From: an uncultured Clostridia bacterium
GTDB taxonomy: Bacteria > Bacillota > Clostridia > Christensenellales > Borkfalkiaceae
DNA: 64,000 nt
Direction of reading: 5' to 3'
NCBI GenBank assembly: GCA_947627575.1
Contig: CANQWN010000009.1
Location: 29,716-93,715 of the forward strand
Every line of letters starts with the position of its first letter. The first letter of the stretch is position 1. The translations under genes were made by a program, and so were the position numbers. Below are positions 55,628 to 64,000 of the stretch, piece by piece. The notes beneath the pieces were generated by a model that worked only from the letters and a program-made list of their open reading frames with translations, was not told where the DNA came from and made no database searches.

Positions 55628-56659
55628 ATGAAAAAAATCGTAACCATGGGCGAAATTATGCTTCGCCTTTCCACCCCCAACAACGAAAAGTTTATCCAAG
55701 CCGACGAATTTGACGTCAATTACGGCGGCGGCGAGGCAAACGTTGCCGTTTCCTGCGCAAATTACGGGCACAAAGCGGAATTTGTTACCGCCGTTCCCGA
55801 TAACGAGCTGGGCGAATGTGCAATCGCCGCTTTGAGAAAGTACGGCGTAGAAACCTGCCATATCGCAAAGTGCGGCGAAAGATTGGGCATTTACTATCTG
55901 GAAACGGGCTCTTCGATGCGCCCTTCCAAAGTCGTTTACGACAGGGCTCATTCTTCCATAACTACGGCTACCGCCAAAGATTTCGATTTCGACGAAATTT
56001 TCAAGGACGCGGATTGGTTCCACTTTACGGGCATCACCCCCGCCGTATCCGACAGCGCCGCCGTTCTTACGGAAGAAGCGCTTAAAGCGGCGAAGAAGCA
56101 CGGCGTAACCGTTTCCGTAGACCTCAACTTCCGCAAAAAGCTGTGGTCCAGCGAAAAGGCGCAGAAGGTTATGACGGGGCTTATGAAATACGTAGACGTA
56201 TGCATAGGCAACGAAGAGGACGCGGAACTTGTTCTCGGTTTCAAGCCCGGCAAGACGGACGTTACAAGCGGCGAGCTTGAACTTGCCGGATACAAGTCGA
56301 TATTCGAACAGATGGTTGCGAAGTTCGGCTTCAAGTACGCCATTTCTTCCCTGCGCGTTTCCCATTCGGCTTCCGATAACGGCTGGTCCGCCTGCATCTA
56401 CAACGGTTCCACCGGCGAGTTCTATCATTCAAAGGCTTACAAGATTCACCCCATCGTCGATCGCGTAGGCGGCGGCGACAGCTTTGCGGGCGGCGTTATC
56501 TGCGGCTTCCTCGACGGAAAGGACTTCAAGTCCGCGCTGGAATTCGGCGTTGCGGCTTCCGCGCTTAAACACACCATCCCCGGCGACTTCAACCTTGTTT
56601 CTCGCAAGGAAGTTGAAGCTCTCGCGGGCGGCGACGGCAGCGGACGCGTACAGAGATAA
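55628..56659 (+). CDS. kdgK: 2-keto-3-deoxygluconate kinase (KdgK)
   Basis: 343-residue PfkB-family sugar kinase phosphorylating KDG to KDPG. Opening MGEIMLRLSTPNNE and YGGGEANVAVS are typical of KdgK; the anion hole and catalytic base are in VGGGDSFAGGV (Asp 284). AAGAGGA lies 9 bases before the ATG. It is 85 bases after kdgA; its product is the kdgA substrate. Full length. Confidence 0.9.
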   Translation: MKKIVTMGEIMLRLSTPNNEKFIQADEFDVNYGGGEANVAVSCANYGHKAEFVTAVPDNELGECAIAALRKYGVETCHIAKCGERLGIYYLETGSSMRPSKVVYDRAHSSITTATAKDFDFDEIFKDADWFHFTGITPAVSDSAAVLTEEALKAAKKHGVTVSVDLNFRKKLWSSEKAQKVMTGLMKYVDVCIGNEEDAELVLGFKPGKTDVTSGELELAGYKSIFEQMVAKFGFKYAISSLRVSHSASDNGWSACIYNGSTGEFYHSKAYKIHPIVDRVGGGDSFAGGVICGFLDGKDFKSALEFGVAASALKHTIPGDFNLVSRKEVEALAGGDGSGRVQR

Positions 56660-56667
56660 TACAAAAA

Positions 56668-57507
56668 ATGAAGATAGCATTCCGCACGCACGACCTCGGC
56701 GTAAAAGGGCTTGAGGGGGCGATAGAAAAACTGCATAGTTGCGATATATCCGCGGTGCAACTCGTCGCGTACAAGTTTATGGACGAGATAAAATACGTCC
56801 CCGGCGGCATAGACGCCGTAAGCGCCGCGCGCATAGGCGAAGCCTTAAAAGAGGCGGGCGTGGCAGTACCCCTTATAGGCGCGTATTTCAACCCCGTACA
56901 TTCGGATAAAAACAAGGTTGCCGCCTGTAAGGAAGTGTTCAAGGATTATCTTAAATATTCGGGATTGTTGGGTTGTCCCATTGTGGGAAGCGAAACGGGA
57001 AGTTTCAACGACGACAAGTGGACGTACAATCCCAAAAACCGCACGGAAGAGGCGTTGCGGACGGTTATATCCGTATTTTCGGAGCTTGCCGCATACGCCC
57101 GCACCGTGGGCGCGCTTGTCGGAATGGAGGGCGCGGCGGGGCACGTGTGTTACGACGTTAAAACCTTAAAACGCGCGTACGACGCAATCGCTTCCGACAA
57201 CGTGAGGATAATCTTCGATATTTACAACTACCTCGACGCGTCGAATTATAAAAACTATCTCGATATTCTCGACGAGGGGCTTGAAACTTTCGCGGGGAAG
57301 ATAGTTGTGTTCCATATAAAGGACTGCGTGTTCGAGGACGGCAAATTAAAACAGGTGGCTCCCGGCAAGGGTATGTTCGATTTCGATAAAATACTCGGCA
57401 AGATAAAGGCGTACGACAAGGACGCGGTACTTGTGCTGGAAGGCACTACGGGCGAGGATATAGTTCCTTGCAAACAATTTATAATAAATAAATGGAAGGT
57501 AGTTTAA
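56668..57507 (+). CDS. Sugar phosphate isomerase/epimerase (AP endonuclease 2-like TIM barrel)
   Basis: 279 residues with the xylose isomerase-like TIM-barrel pattern: metal-site segments [29 protein letters not shown] and [11 protein letters not shown], each ending a strand. Such proteins isomerise or epimerise keto-sugars using a divalent metal. The exact substrate is unknown. Its position between kdgK and kduI (8 and 1 base gaps) implies a uronate or keto-deoxy-sugar intermediate. It has only a weak Shine-Dalgarno (GATAATAC..), suggesting coupling to kdgK. Confidence 0.82.
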   Translation: MKIAFRTHDLGVKGLEGAIEKLHSCDISAVQLVAYKFMDEIKYVPGGIDAVSAARIGEALKEAGVAVPLIGAYFNPVHSDKNKVAACKEVFKDYLKYSGLLGCPIVGSETGSFNDDKWTYNPKNRTEEALRTVISVFSELAAYARTVGALVGMEGAAGHVCYDVKTLKRAYDAIASDNVRIIFDIYNYLDASNYKNYLDILDEGLETFAGKIVVFHIKDCVFEDGKLKQVAPGKGMFDFDKILGKIKAYDKDAVLVLEGTTGEDIVPCKQFIINKWKVV

Positions 57508-57508
57508 A

Positions 57509-58378
57509 ATGAAATTCGACGTTAGGTATTCAAACCATCCGGACGATTCAAAATTTTACGATACGCGTACTCTGCGCGAAAAATACCTTATCGAACAGCT
57601 TTTTGCTGCCGACGACATCCTTCTCACCTATTCCCATCAGGACAGGATAATAGCGGGCGGCGTAATGCCCGTCAAAAAGGCTTTGTCCTTGGGCACTTTC
57701 AAGGAACTTGCAACCGCATACTTCCTCGAAAGGCGCGAGCTGGGGCTTATCAATATCGGCGGCGACGGCGTGGTAACGCTGGACGGCAAGCCCTATGAAA
57801 TAGGCTTTAAGGAAGGGCTGTACGTAGGTATGGGCACCAAACAGGTGGAATTTTCTTCAAAGGATCCCAAACATCCCGCAAAGTTTTACGTAAATTCCTG
57901 CCCCGCGCACAAAAGCTATCCCACGGTGAAGATAGTAAAGCCCGTAGAGGGGCAACAGCCGCCCGAAGGGGTTAAGTACTGCGTACAGAGGCACCTCGGC
58001 GACAGCGCTTCCATAAACAAGCGTACGATAAACCAATTTATAATAGGCGACGTATGCGAAAGCTGTCAGCTTGCAATGGGAATGACGGAAATAGCCGAAG
58101 GCAGCGCGTGGAATACGCTTCCCAGCCACACGCACGAACGCAGAATGGAAGTGTATATGTATTTTGAATTGCCCGAAACCGAAGCGGTTATCCACCTTAT
58201 GGGCACCCCGCAGGAGACGAGGCATATCATTATGCATAACGAGCAGGCGGTTATTTCGCCCAGCTGGTCCATTCACAGCGGCGTGGGCACGCACAACTAC
58301 ACGTTTATATGGGGCATGTGCGGCGAAAACCAGACTTACGACGATATGGACAACATTGCCACCGAAGATCTTAAATAA
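57509..58378 (+). CDS. kduI: 5-keto-4-deoxyuronate isomerase (KduI)
   Basis: 289-residue cupin-fold isomerase converting 5-keto-4-deoxyuronate (from unsaturated uronates released by pectin or glycosaminoglycan lyases) into 3-deoxy-D-glycero-2,5-hexodiulosonate. Zn ligands are in [14 protein letters not shown] (His 207, His 209, Glu 214) plus the His of SWSIHSG. The opening [15 protein letters not shown] is diagnostic. It starts one base after the previous stop and is the substrate provider for KduD at 46420. Confidence 0.93.
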   Translation: MKFDVRYSNHPDDSKFYDTRTLREKYLIEQLFAADDILLTYSHQDRIIAGGVMPVKKALSLGTFKELATAYFLERRELGLINIGGDGVVTLDGKPYEIGFKEGLYVGMGTKQVEFSSKDPKHPAKFYVNSCPAHKSYPTVKIVKPVEGQQPPEGVKYCVQRHLGDSASINKRTINQFIIGDVCESCQLAMGMTEIAEGSAWNTLPSHTHERRMEVYMYFELPETEAVIHLMGTPQETRHIIMHNEQAVISPSWSIHSGVGTHNYTFIWGMCGENQTYDDMDNIATEDLK

Positions 58379-58449
58379 AATATCGCCCGACGGGAAATTT
58401 TTCCGCCGTGCGGCATAAAAAATAAAAAAATCAGGGGAAAATATAAAAA

Positions 58450-59550
58450 ATGTCACATCTCATCTTTAAAAACATCAACAAAGTGTATCCCAACGGTTTC
58501 CACGCGGTACACGACTTCAACCTCGAAATTCAGGACGGCGAATTCATCTGTCTCGTAGGTTCGTCCGGTTGCGGAAAGTCCACCACTCTGCGTATGGTGG
58601 CGGGACTCGAAGATATAACTTCCGGCGAATTTATAATCGACGGCAAGGTAGCCAACCAGATGTCCGCAAGGGACAGGGGAATAGCGATGGTATTCCAATC
58701 CTACGCGCTGTATCCTCACCTCACCGTCTATGAAAACCTCGCTTTCGGGCTTACCCTCGAAGGCATCGACGCGGATATAATCGAAGAAAAAGTTACCGCA
58801 ACGGCAAAAATTCTCGGGCTTACCGATTATCTTGAAAGATTCCCGAGGAACCTTTCCGGCGGTCAGTGCCAGCGTGTTGCCGTAGGCCGTGCGCTTATAA
58901 GAAAGGTTAATATCTTCCTTATGGACGAACCTTTGTCCAACCTCGACGCAAAACAGCGCGTTACGATGCGTTCCGAAATCAAGCAGATTCACCGCTCTGT
59001 CGGCGCAACTACCATATACGTAACCCACGACCAGACCGAAGCTATGACGATGTCCGACAGGATAGTTGTTATGAAGGACGGCAGAATACAGCAGGTAGGC
59101 ACCCCTTACGACCTGTATTTCCATCCCCGCAATCTGTTTGTGGCGGGCTTCATAGGCGAACCTCCCATGAACTTCATAAACGGTAAAGTGGAAGGCGGCA
59201 AACTTGTTGCGGAAGGCATTTCCCTCGACCTCGCGCCCATAGTTGACGACGTAAAGGCGATCGAAGGCAAGGAAGTTGTGTTCGCATTCCGTCCCGAAGC
59301 CATCAGTTTGGATACCTCCGGCAAGGATTGTTACGTGATAGATTCCAGCGTGGACCTTACCGAACTTCTCGGCGACACCACCAACGTTTACGCAAACATC
59401 GGCGATGTGAACGTAATACTTAAAGTGAACCCCCACAATACGCCGGAAATGGGCGCGCAATTCAAATTTGCCGTTCCCTATCACGCCGCATACGTGTATG
59501 ACAAGGAAACCGAACTTGTGGTAGAAAGCAGTCTTGAAAGACACAGCTGA
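58450..59550 (+). CDS. ABC transporter ATP-binding protein, MsmX/UgpC type
   Basis: 366-residue CUT1-type sugar ABC ATPase: Walker A GSSGCGKSTT, Q-loop FQSYALYPH, signature LSGGQCQRVA, Walker B IFLMDEPLSNLD, H-loop VTHDQ, and a C-terminal TOBE/OB domain from about residue 240. MsmX-type ATPases energise several sugar importers at once. Here no permease or binding protein is encoded nearby, so it likely serves importers elsewhere. It has its own GGGG-rich ribosome binding site and sits between kduI and uxaB. Confidence 0.92.
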   Translation: MSHLIFKNINKVYPNGFHAVHDFNLEIQDGEFICLVGSSGCGKSTTLRMVAGLEDITSGEFIIDGKVANQMSARDRGIAMVFQSYALYPHLTVYENLAFGLTLEGIDADIIEEKVTATAKILGLTDYLERFPRNLSGGQCQRVAVGRALIRKVNIFLMDEPLSNLDAKQRVTMRSEIKQIHRSVGATTIYVTHDQTEAMTMSDRIVVMKDGRIQQVGTPYDLYFHPRNLFVAGFIGEPPMNFINGKVEGGKLVAEGISLDLAPIVDDVKAIEGKEVVFAFRPEAISLDTSGKDCYVIDSSVDLTELLGDTTNVYANIGDVNVILKVNPHNTPEMGAQFKFAVPYHAAYVYDKETELVVESSLERHS

Positions 59551-59567
59551 TATTCGGGGGTGACTAA

Positions 59568-61016
59568 ATGGAAATTATCAGCAAAAAACTGTTCGGCAAA
59601 CCCGAAAGAAAAGTAAAAATTCTGCAATTCGGCGAGGGCAACTTTCTGCGCGCTTTCGTAGAGTGGATAATACAGGACCTTAACGACAAGGGCGCGATAG
59701 AGGCAAACGTAGCCCTCGTTCAGCCGATGCCTTTCGGCAGAGTGAAGGATATAGCCGCACAGGACGGTTTGTATACTTTGAGGTTAGAGGGCATCGACGG
59801 CGGCAAAAAGGTAAAAAACAGTCAGGTAATAAACGTTGTGGGAGACTGCATAAATCCTTTCGAGGAATACGAAAGATTTCTTTCGTACGGCGAAAGCGAA
59901 GATTTGCAGATAGTAATCTCCAACACCACGGAAGCGGGCATCGCGGTGGACCCCACCGATACCGATTTTTCGGTATGCCCCAAAAGCTATCCCGGCAAAT
60001 TGCTTGCGCTGCTTAAAAGGAGATACGATCATTTCCGCGGCGCGCCCGACAAGGGGCTTGCCATAATCCCTTGCGAGCTTATCGATAACAACGGCGACGA
60101 GCTGTACAGGTGCCTTACCGAACTTGCCGAAATAAACGGCATGGACAAGAAGTTTATAAAATGGATGCAGACGGCAAACCATTTCACTTCCACGCTTGTG
60201 GACAGAATAGTTCCCGGTTATCCCAAAAACGAAATAGAAGCAATTCAAAAAGAGACGGGATATATCGACAACAACGTGGTAAAGGGCGAAATTTTCCACC
60301 TTTGGGTGCTTAAAAAGGAACCCCATATACAGAAAGTATTCCCTGCGGACAGCACGGGGCTTAACGTAATTTTCGCGGACGATATAAAGCCGTACAAACA
60401 GCGCAAAGTTAAGATACTTAACGGCTCGCATACGGCTATGGTGCCCGTGGCGTACCTGTGCGGCATAGATACCGTCGGCGAGGCGGTAAACGACCCCGTA
60501 ATAGGCAAATATGTGCGCGATTTCGTGTTCGACGAAGTAAATCCCACTATAAATTTGCCGCAGGACCAGATGGTGGCTTTTGCCAACAGCGTAATAGAAA
60601 GATATCAAAACCCGTTCATCCGCCACGAGCTTATGTCCATAGCGCTGAACTCTACCACGAAGTTCAAAACAAGGCTTTTGCCTACGCTTACGGACTACGT
60701 AAAGATAAAGGGAACGTTGCCCAAACATCTGCTGTTCTCGTTCGCGGCGCTTGTGGAATTCCACAAGGGCAAGAGGGGAGAAGAGGCGATTGCGCTTAAA
60801 GACGACCCCGCATATCTTGCGAAGTGGGCGGAACTGTGGGCGAATTTCGACGGCGACTGCCATAAACTCGCCAAAGCCGCGCTCGGCTGGAAAGAGGCGT
60901 GGGATATGGATATGAATACCGTTCATCCCGAAATCTGCAACACGGTTGCGCATTATCTCGAAGAAATTGAAAGCAAAGGCATGAGAAAAGCTGTAGAGGA
61001 TTTTGTAAATGCTTAA
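59568..61016 (+). CDS. uxaB: Tagaturonate reductase (altronate oxidoreductase, UxaB)
   Basis: 482 residues, mannitol dehydrogenase superfamily. NAD-binding opening KILQFGEGNFLRAFVEWI, LVQPMP, and the C-terminal catalytic stretch VKILNGSHTAMVPVAYL with the active Lys/Asn/His. It reduces tagaturonate to altronate with NADH in galacturonate catabolism. GGGGGTGA precedes the ATG 17 bases after the ABC gene. The stop overlaps uxaA by 8 bases. Confidence 0.92.
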   Translation: MEIISKKLFGKPERKVKILQFGEGNFLRAFVEWIIQDLNDKGAIEANVALVQPMPFGRVKDIAAQDGLYTLRLEGIDGGKKVKNSQVINVVGDCINPFEEYERFLSYGESEDLQIVISNTTEAGIAVDPTDTDFSVCPKSYPGKLLALLKRRYDHFRGAPDKGLAIIPCELIDNNGDELYRCLTELAEINGMDKKFIKWMQTANHFTSTLVDRIVPGYPKNEIEAIQKETGYIDNNVVKGEIFHLWVLKKEPHIQKVFPADSTGLNVIFADDIKPYKQRKVKILNGSHTAMVPVAYLCGIDTVGEAVNDPVIGKYVRDFVFDEVNPTINLPQDQMVAFANSVIERYQNPFIRHELMSIALNSTTKFKTRLLPTLTDYVKIKGTLPKHLLFSFAALVEFHKGKRGEEAIALKDDPAYLAKWAELWANFDGDCHKLAKAALGWKEAWDMDMNTVHPEICNTVAHYLEEIESKGMRKAVEDFVNA

Positions 61017-62481
61017 AAAGACGATTATTATCAACTCTCTGGACAACGTCGCCGTCGCGCTGTGCGACCTGAAGGCGGGCGAAACGCACGAGGGCGTTAC
61101 GTTGTTGCAGGATATAACAAAGGGGCATAAGTTTGCGTTGCGCACTATCGAGGCGGGGGAAAACGTAATAAAATACGGCAACCCCATCGCCTGCGCCACG
61201 CAGGATATACCCGCCGGCGCGCACGTGCATACCCACAACGTAAAGACCAACCTTTCCGAAAATCTGGAATACGTATATAACAAAGTGCCCACCGCGCTTA
61301 AAAAAGTAAAGGGGCGCAAAGTAAACGTATACGTCCGTAAAAACGGCGACGTGGGGATAAGGAACGAAATTTGGGTCATCCCCACCGTCGGCTGTGTGAA
61401 CGGGCAGGCGAAACTTATCGTCGAAACTTTCAAACAGCGTTACGGCGAAGAGGGGTTTGACGGCGTGTTTACGTTCACCCATCCGTACGGCTGTTCGCAG
61501 TTGGGCGACGACCACGAACGCACAAAGCTGATTTTGCAGAAGATGGTGCGTCATCCCAACGCGGGCGGCGTGCTTGTGTTGGGGCTGGGTTGCGAAAACA
61601 ACCAGATGTCCGCTTTCCGCGCAGGTTTGGGCAAAGTGGACGAGGAAAGGATAAAATTTTTAGTCTGCCAGGAAGTGGACGACGAAATTGAAAGCGGCGT
61701 GGCTCTGCTTAAAGAGATAGCCGACGCGGTAAAGCACGACAAGCGCCACGAAAAGGATATTTCCTGCCTTAAAGTGGGCTTGAAATGCGGCGGTTCGGAC
61801 GGGCTTTCCGGCATAACCGCCAACCCCCTCGTAGGGCTTTTCAGCGACTATATCGTTGCGGCGGGCGGCACCACCGTGCTTTCCGAAGTTCCCGAAATGT
61901 TCGGCGCGGAACAGTTGCTTATGAACCGCGCAAAGGACGAGGAAACTTTCAACAAAGTAGTTAAACTTATCAACGATTTCAAGGATTATTTCAGAAGAAA
62001 CGGGCAAACCGTGTACGAAAATCCCTCTCCCGGCAACAAGGCGGGCGGCATAACCACGCTTGAGGACAAGTCGTTGGGCTGCACGCAGAAATCCGGTTCC
62101 GGACCCGTGGAGGACGTGGTGTTCGACGACGGATTTGTCACTTCAAAGGGGCTTAACCTGCTCAACGGTCCCGGCAACGATATGTGCGCCGTAACGAACA
62201 TAGCGGCGGCGGGCTGTCATCTGGTGCTGTTCACCACGGGCAGGGGCACGCCTTTCGGCGGCTTTGTTCCCACAATCAAAATCGCAACAAATTCCGATCT
62301 TGCCGCCAAAAAGAGCAATTGGATAGATTTCAACGCGGGCGCCGTGCTTGAAAGCGATTTTGCCACGCAGCTTGAAAAACTGATCGATCTGGTAGTGGAA
62401 ACGGCTGACGGAAAACTTACCAAAAACGAACAAAATCACACCAAAGAAATAGCAATATTCAAAACGGGGGTAACGCTGTAA
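61009..62481 (+). CDS. uxaA: Altronate dehydratase (UxaA)
   Basis: 490 residues. N-terminal SAF domain (1-95, with AGAHVHTHNVKT), then the UxaA/GarD catalytic region (THPYGCSQLGDD, GLGCENNQ, CGGSDGLSGITANP, GCTQKSGSGPVED). It dehydrates altronate to KDG and needs iron; the conserved Cys and His residues are present. It starts inside the end of uxaB (8-base overlap) and ends on the ATG of uxaC (TAATG). Full length. Confidence 0.93.
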   Translation: MLKKTIIINSLDNVAVALCDLKAGETHEGVTLLQDITKGHKFALRTIEAGENVIKYGNPIACATQDIPAGAHVHTHNVKTNLSENLEYVYNKVPTALKKVKGRKVNVYVRKNGDVGIRNEIWVIPTVGCVNGQAKLIVETFKQRYGEEGFDGVFTFTHPYGCSQLGDDHERTKLILQKMVRHPNAGGVLVLGLGCENNQMSAFRAGLGKVDEERIKFLVCQEVDDEIESGVALLKEIADAVKHDKRHEKDISCLKVGLKCGGSDGLSGITANPLVGLFSDYIVAAGGTTVLSEVPEMFGAEQLLMNRAKDEETFNKVVKLINDFKDYFRRNGQTVYENPSPGNKAGGITTLEDKSLGCTQKSGSGPVEDVVFDDGFVTSKGLNLLNGPGNDMCAVTNIAAAGCHLVLFTTGRGTPFGGFVPTIKIATNSDLAAKKSNWIDFNAGAVLESDFATQLEKLIDLVVETADGKLTKNEQNHTKEIAIFKTGVTL

Positions 62482-63902
62482 TGAAAGAATTTATGGATGA
62501 CGATTTTTTGCTTGACACCGAAACGGCGAAAAAACTTTATCACGAGCACGCCGAAAAGATGCCCATTATAGACTATCACTGCCACCTTCAGCCCAAGGAA
62601 ATATACGAGGATAAGAAGTTCAGAAATCTTACCGAAGTATGGTTGGGCGCGGGCGACAGATACGGCGATCACTACAAGTGGCGCGCCCTTCGCGCAAGGG
62701 GCTATGAGGAAGATTCCATTTCGGGTCCCGACGACGACTATAAAAAATATATGCAGTTCGTAGAGTCGATGCCCTACTTTGTGGGCAACCCGCTCTATCA
62801 CTGGTCCCATCTGGAAATGAGAAGATATTTCGGCATTTACGACGTAATCAAGCCCGAAAATGCCGAAAAAATCTGGAAGCAGGCGAACAAGGTGCTTGAA
62901 AAGCTGACTGCGCGCGAAATGATGTATAAGTTCCGCGTAAAGACGGTTTGCACCACGGACGACCCCGTAGACAGCCTCGAATGGCACAAAAAGATGAACG
63001 CGGACAAGACGCTTAAAGTTAAAGTACGCCCCGCGTTCAGACCCGACAAGGCGATAAACGTAGAACTTTCGTGGTTTGCAAGCTGGGTAAAACAGCTTTC
63101 CGAAGTTGTGGGCAAACCCATAAATTGCTTGCAGGATATGCTTGACGCGCTTGCCGAAAGGATAAAATTCTTCGACGGAATGGGCAGCAAACTTTCCGAC
63201 CACGCGCTGGACGTCGTTCACTACGCCCCCGCGACGTATGCGGAAGCCGACGCCATTTTCCGCAAGGGTATGGAAGGCAAGCCCGTAACCGACGCCGAAC
63301 AGGATAAGTACAAGGGCTACGTGCTGTTGTTCCTCGGCAAAGAGTATGCAAAATACGGTTGGGTTCAGCAGTACCATATCGGCGCGTTGCGCAACAATTC
63401 AAAGAGTATGTTGGAAAAAATCGGACCCGACACGGGCTTCGACGCGATAGAGGACGCCGTTTATATGGAAAAACTGTCCGCGCTTTTGGGCGAGTTGGAC
63501 AAGGACGGCAACCTCCCCAAAACTATCCTGTATTGCCTCAACCCGCGCGACAACTATGCGTTGACGGTGCTTGCGGGTTGCTTCCAGAAGGAAGGCGTAA
63601 AGGGCAGGGTGCAGGTAGGCACGGCGTGGTGGTTCCTCGATCAGCAGGACGGTATGCGCCAGAACCTCGAAACGCTTATGCAGGTAGGGCTTGTGGCGCA
63701 ATCCGTCGGAATGCTTACCGACAGCCGCTCTTTCCTCGCATATCCCCGCCACGAGTATTACAGAAGGATACTTTGCCAGATGTTGGGCAGGCTTGTGGAA
63801 AGCGGACAATATCCCGCTTCCGAAACCGAAGTTTTGGGCAAGATAGTGGAGGACGTCTGCTATAACAACGCCGCGGAATATTTCGGCTTCGACAAAGACT
63901 GA
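62481..63902 (+). CDS. uxaC: Glucuronate/galacturonate isomerase (UxaC)
   Basis: 473-residue amidohydrolase-fold isomerase converting glucuronate to fructuronate and galacturonate to tagaturonate. Metal-binding opening PIIDYHCHLQPKEI; further signatures TTDDPVDSLEWH, FLGKEYAKYGWVQQYHIGALRNN and SVGMLTDSRSFLAYPRHEYYRR. It starts on the last base of the uxaA stop. Last gene of the operon; an IS element begins 30 bases later. Confidence 0.94.
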   Translation: MKEFMDDDFLLDTETAKKLYHEHAEKMPIIDYHCHLQPKEIYEDKKFRNLTEVWLGAGDRYGDHYKWRALRARGYEEDSISGPDDDYKKYMQFVESMPYFVGNPLYHWSHLEMRRYFGIYDVIKPENAEKIWKQANKVLEKLTAREMMYKFRVKTVCTTDDPVDSLEWHKKMNADKTLKVKVRPAFRPDKAINVELSWFASWVKQLSEVVGKPINCLQDMLDALAERIKFFDGMGSKLSDHALDVVHYAPATYAEADAIFRKGMEGKPVTDAEQDKYKGYVLLFLGKEYAKYGWVQQYHIGALRNNSKSMLEKIGPDTGFDAIEDAVYMEKLSALLGELDKDGNLPKTILYCLNPRDNYALTVLAGCFQKEGVKGRVQVGTAWWFLDQQDGMRQNLETLMQVGLVAQSVGMLTDSRSFLAYPRHEYYRRILCQMLGRLVESGQYPASETEVLGKIVEDVCYNNAAEYFGFDKD

Positions 63903-63931
63903 TTGTAAATAAAAGCGGATCGGCTTTGATA

Positions 63932-64000
63932 TGCACCCCAAAAGTTAGACACTTTAGGAGGTGCATATTTTTATGGGAAGAAAAAGGAAAAAGAACAAAA
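63932..64000 (+). mobile_element. Left end of an IS3-family insertion sequence (cut by window edge)
   Basis: The terminal inverted repeat begins TGCACCCCAAAAGTTAGACA, the hallmark of IS3 (IS150-like) ends. TTAGGAGG and an ATG at 63973 follow. TATGCACC / GGTGCATA arms (about 63930 and 63960) can pair. It lies 30 bases after uxaC. Confidence 0.82.
63973..64000 (+). CDS. IS3-family transposase OrfA, first codons only
   Basis: ATG at 63973 with TTAGGAGG upstream. The only visible residues, MGRKRKKNK, are the basic beginning typical of an IS3-family OrfA HTH protein. The rest lies beyond the right edge. Confidence 0.6.

Noticed and set aside
59784..61433. Long antisense frames opposite sugar genes (also 42586-43725 and 31375-32265)
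   Set aside because: They mirror strongly biased codons of real genes, have no ribosome binding sites and give low-complexity-like Arg/Tyr/His-rich proteins.

Overview
The window looks like a low-to-mid GC Firmicutes chromosome, most likely a gut Clostridia (Christensenellales-like) bacterium; this is an inference. The signs are AGGAGG-type ribosome binding sites, clean TTGACA-N17-TATAAT promoters, many short-signal lipoproteins (an LxxC lipobox, often AAC or AGC), InlB/BspA-type surface repeats, a yybP-ykoY riboswitch and a large uronate/pectin catabolic operon. No ribosomal or other phylogenetic marker gene is present.

Layout. (1) 1-14.9 kb is an accessory/defence region. It holds a type III restriction-modification operon (res is cut by the left edge), an AbiE toxin-antitoxin pair whose toxin frame carries an early amber codon, a 3' tRNA-Leu(UAA) fragment that looks like an attachment scar, an Mre11/Rad50-like pair followed by two DUF262 (GmrSD-type) genes, and an XRE repressor with its operators beside a small protein and a frameshifted GIY-YIG nuclease. 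(2) 14.9-28 kb is a redox/electrophile-response region. A MarR-led operon (two flavodoxins, an FMN reductase, a CMD-cupin fusion and an ABM monooxygenase) lies divergent from a LysR regulator. A second operon encodes four lipoproteins (flavodoxin, InlB/LRR protein and two esterases). A third encodes an FMN reductase and two aldo-keto reductases. The same 43-bp box sits beside all three promoters, so this reads as one LysR regulon. (3) 28.3-32.6 kb has a membrane protein, an HxlR regulator beside a cupin, and an InlB-repeat GDSL esterase lipoprotein. (4) 32.7-40.9 kb is one operon of six genes and the best candidate for an undescribed system: a putative zinc peptidase, a giant soluble AAA-AAA-M41 fusion protease, two tandem YbjN-like proteins, a membrane Rossmann protein and a stand-alone RyR domain. 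(5) 41-54 kb carries an iron alcohol dehydrogenase, GH43 xylosidase, MATE exporter, polysaccharide deacetylase, KduD, a repeat mosaic, a BspA-like LRR lipoprotein behind a long structured leader, and a P-type ATPase under a Mn2+ riboswitch. (6) 54.5-63.9 kb is a uronate operon (kdgA, kdgK, epimerase-like gene, kduI, ABC ATPase, uxaB, uxaA, uxaC), followed by the left end of an IS3-family element at the right edge.

How genes work together. UxaC-UxaB-UxaA turn galacturonate (UxaC also accepts glucuronate) into 2-keto-3-deoxygluconate (KDG), and KduI plus the distant KduD deliver KDG from unsaturated uronates. KdgK and KdgA then give pyruvate and glyceraldehyde-3-phosphate. The secreted esterases, the GH43 enzyme and the deacetylase fit a plant-polysaccharide lifestyle. 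Two intergenic areas (19.58-20.29 kb and 47.18-48.10 kb) are built from the same non-coding modules, including hairpins whose arms vary while pairing is kept.
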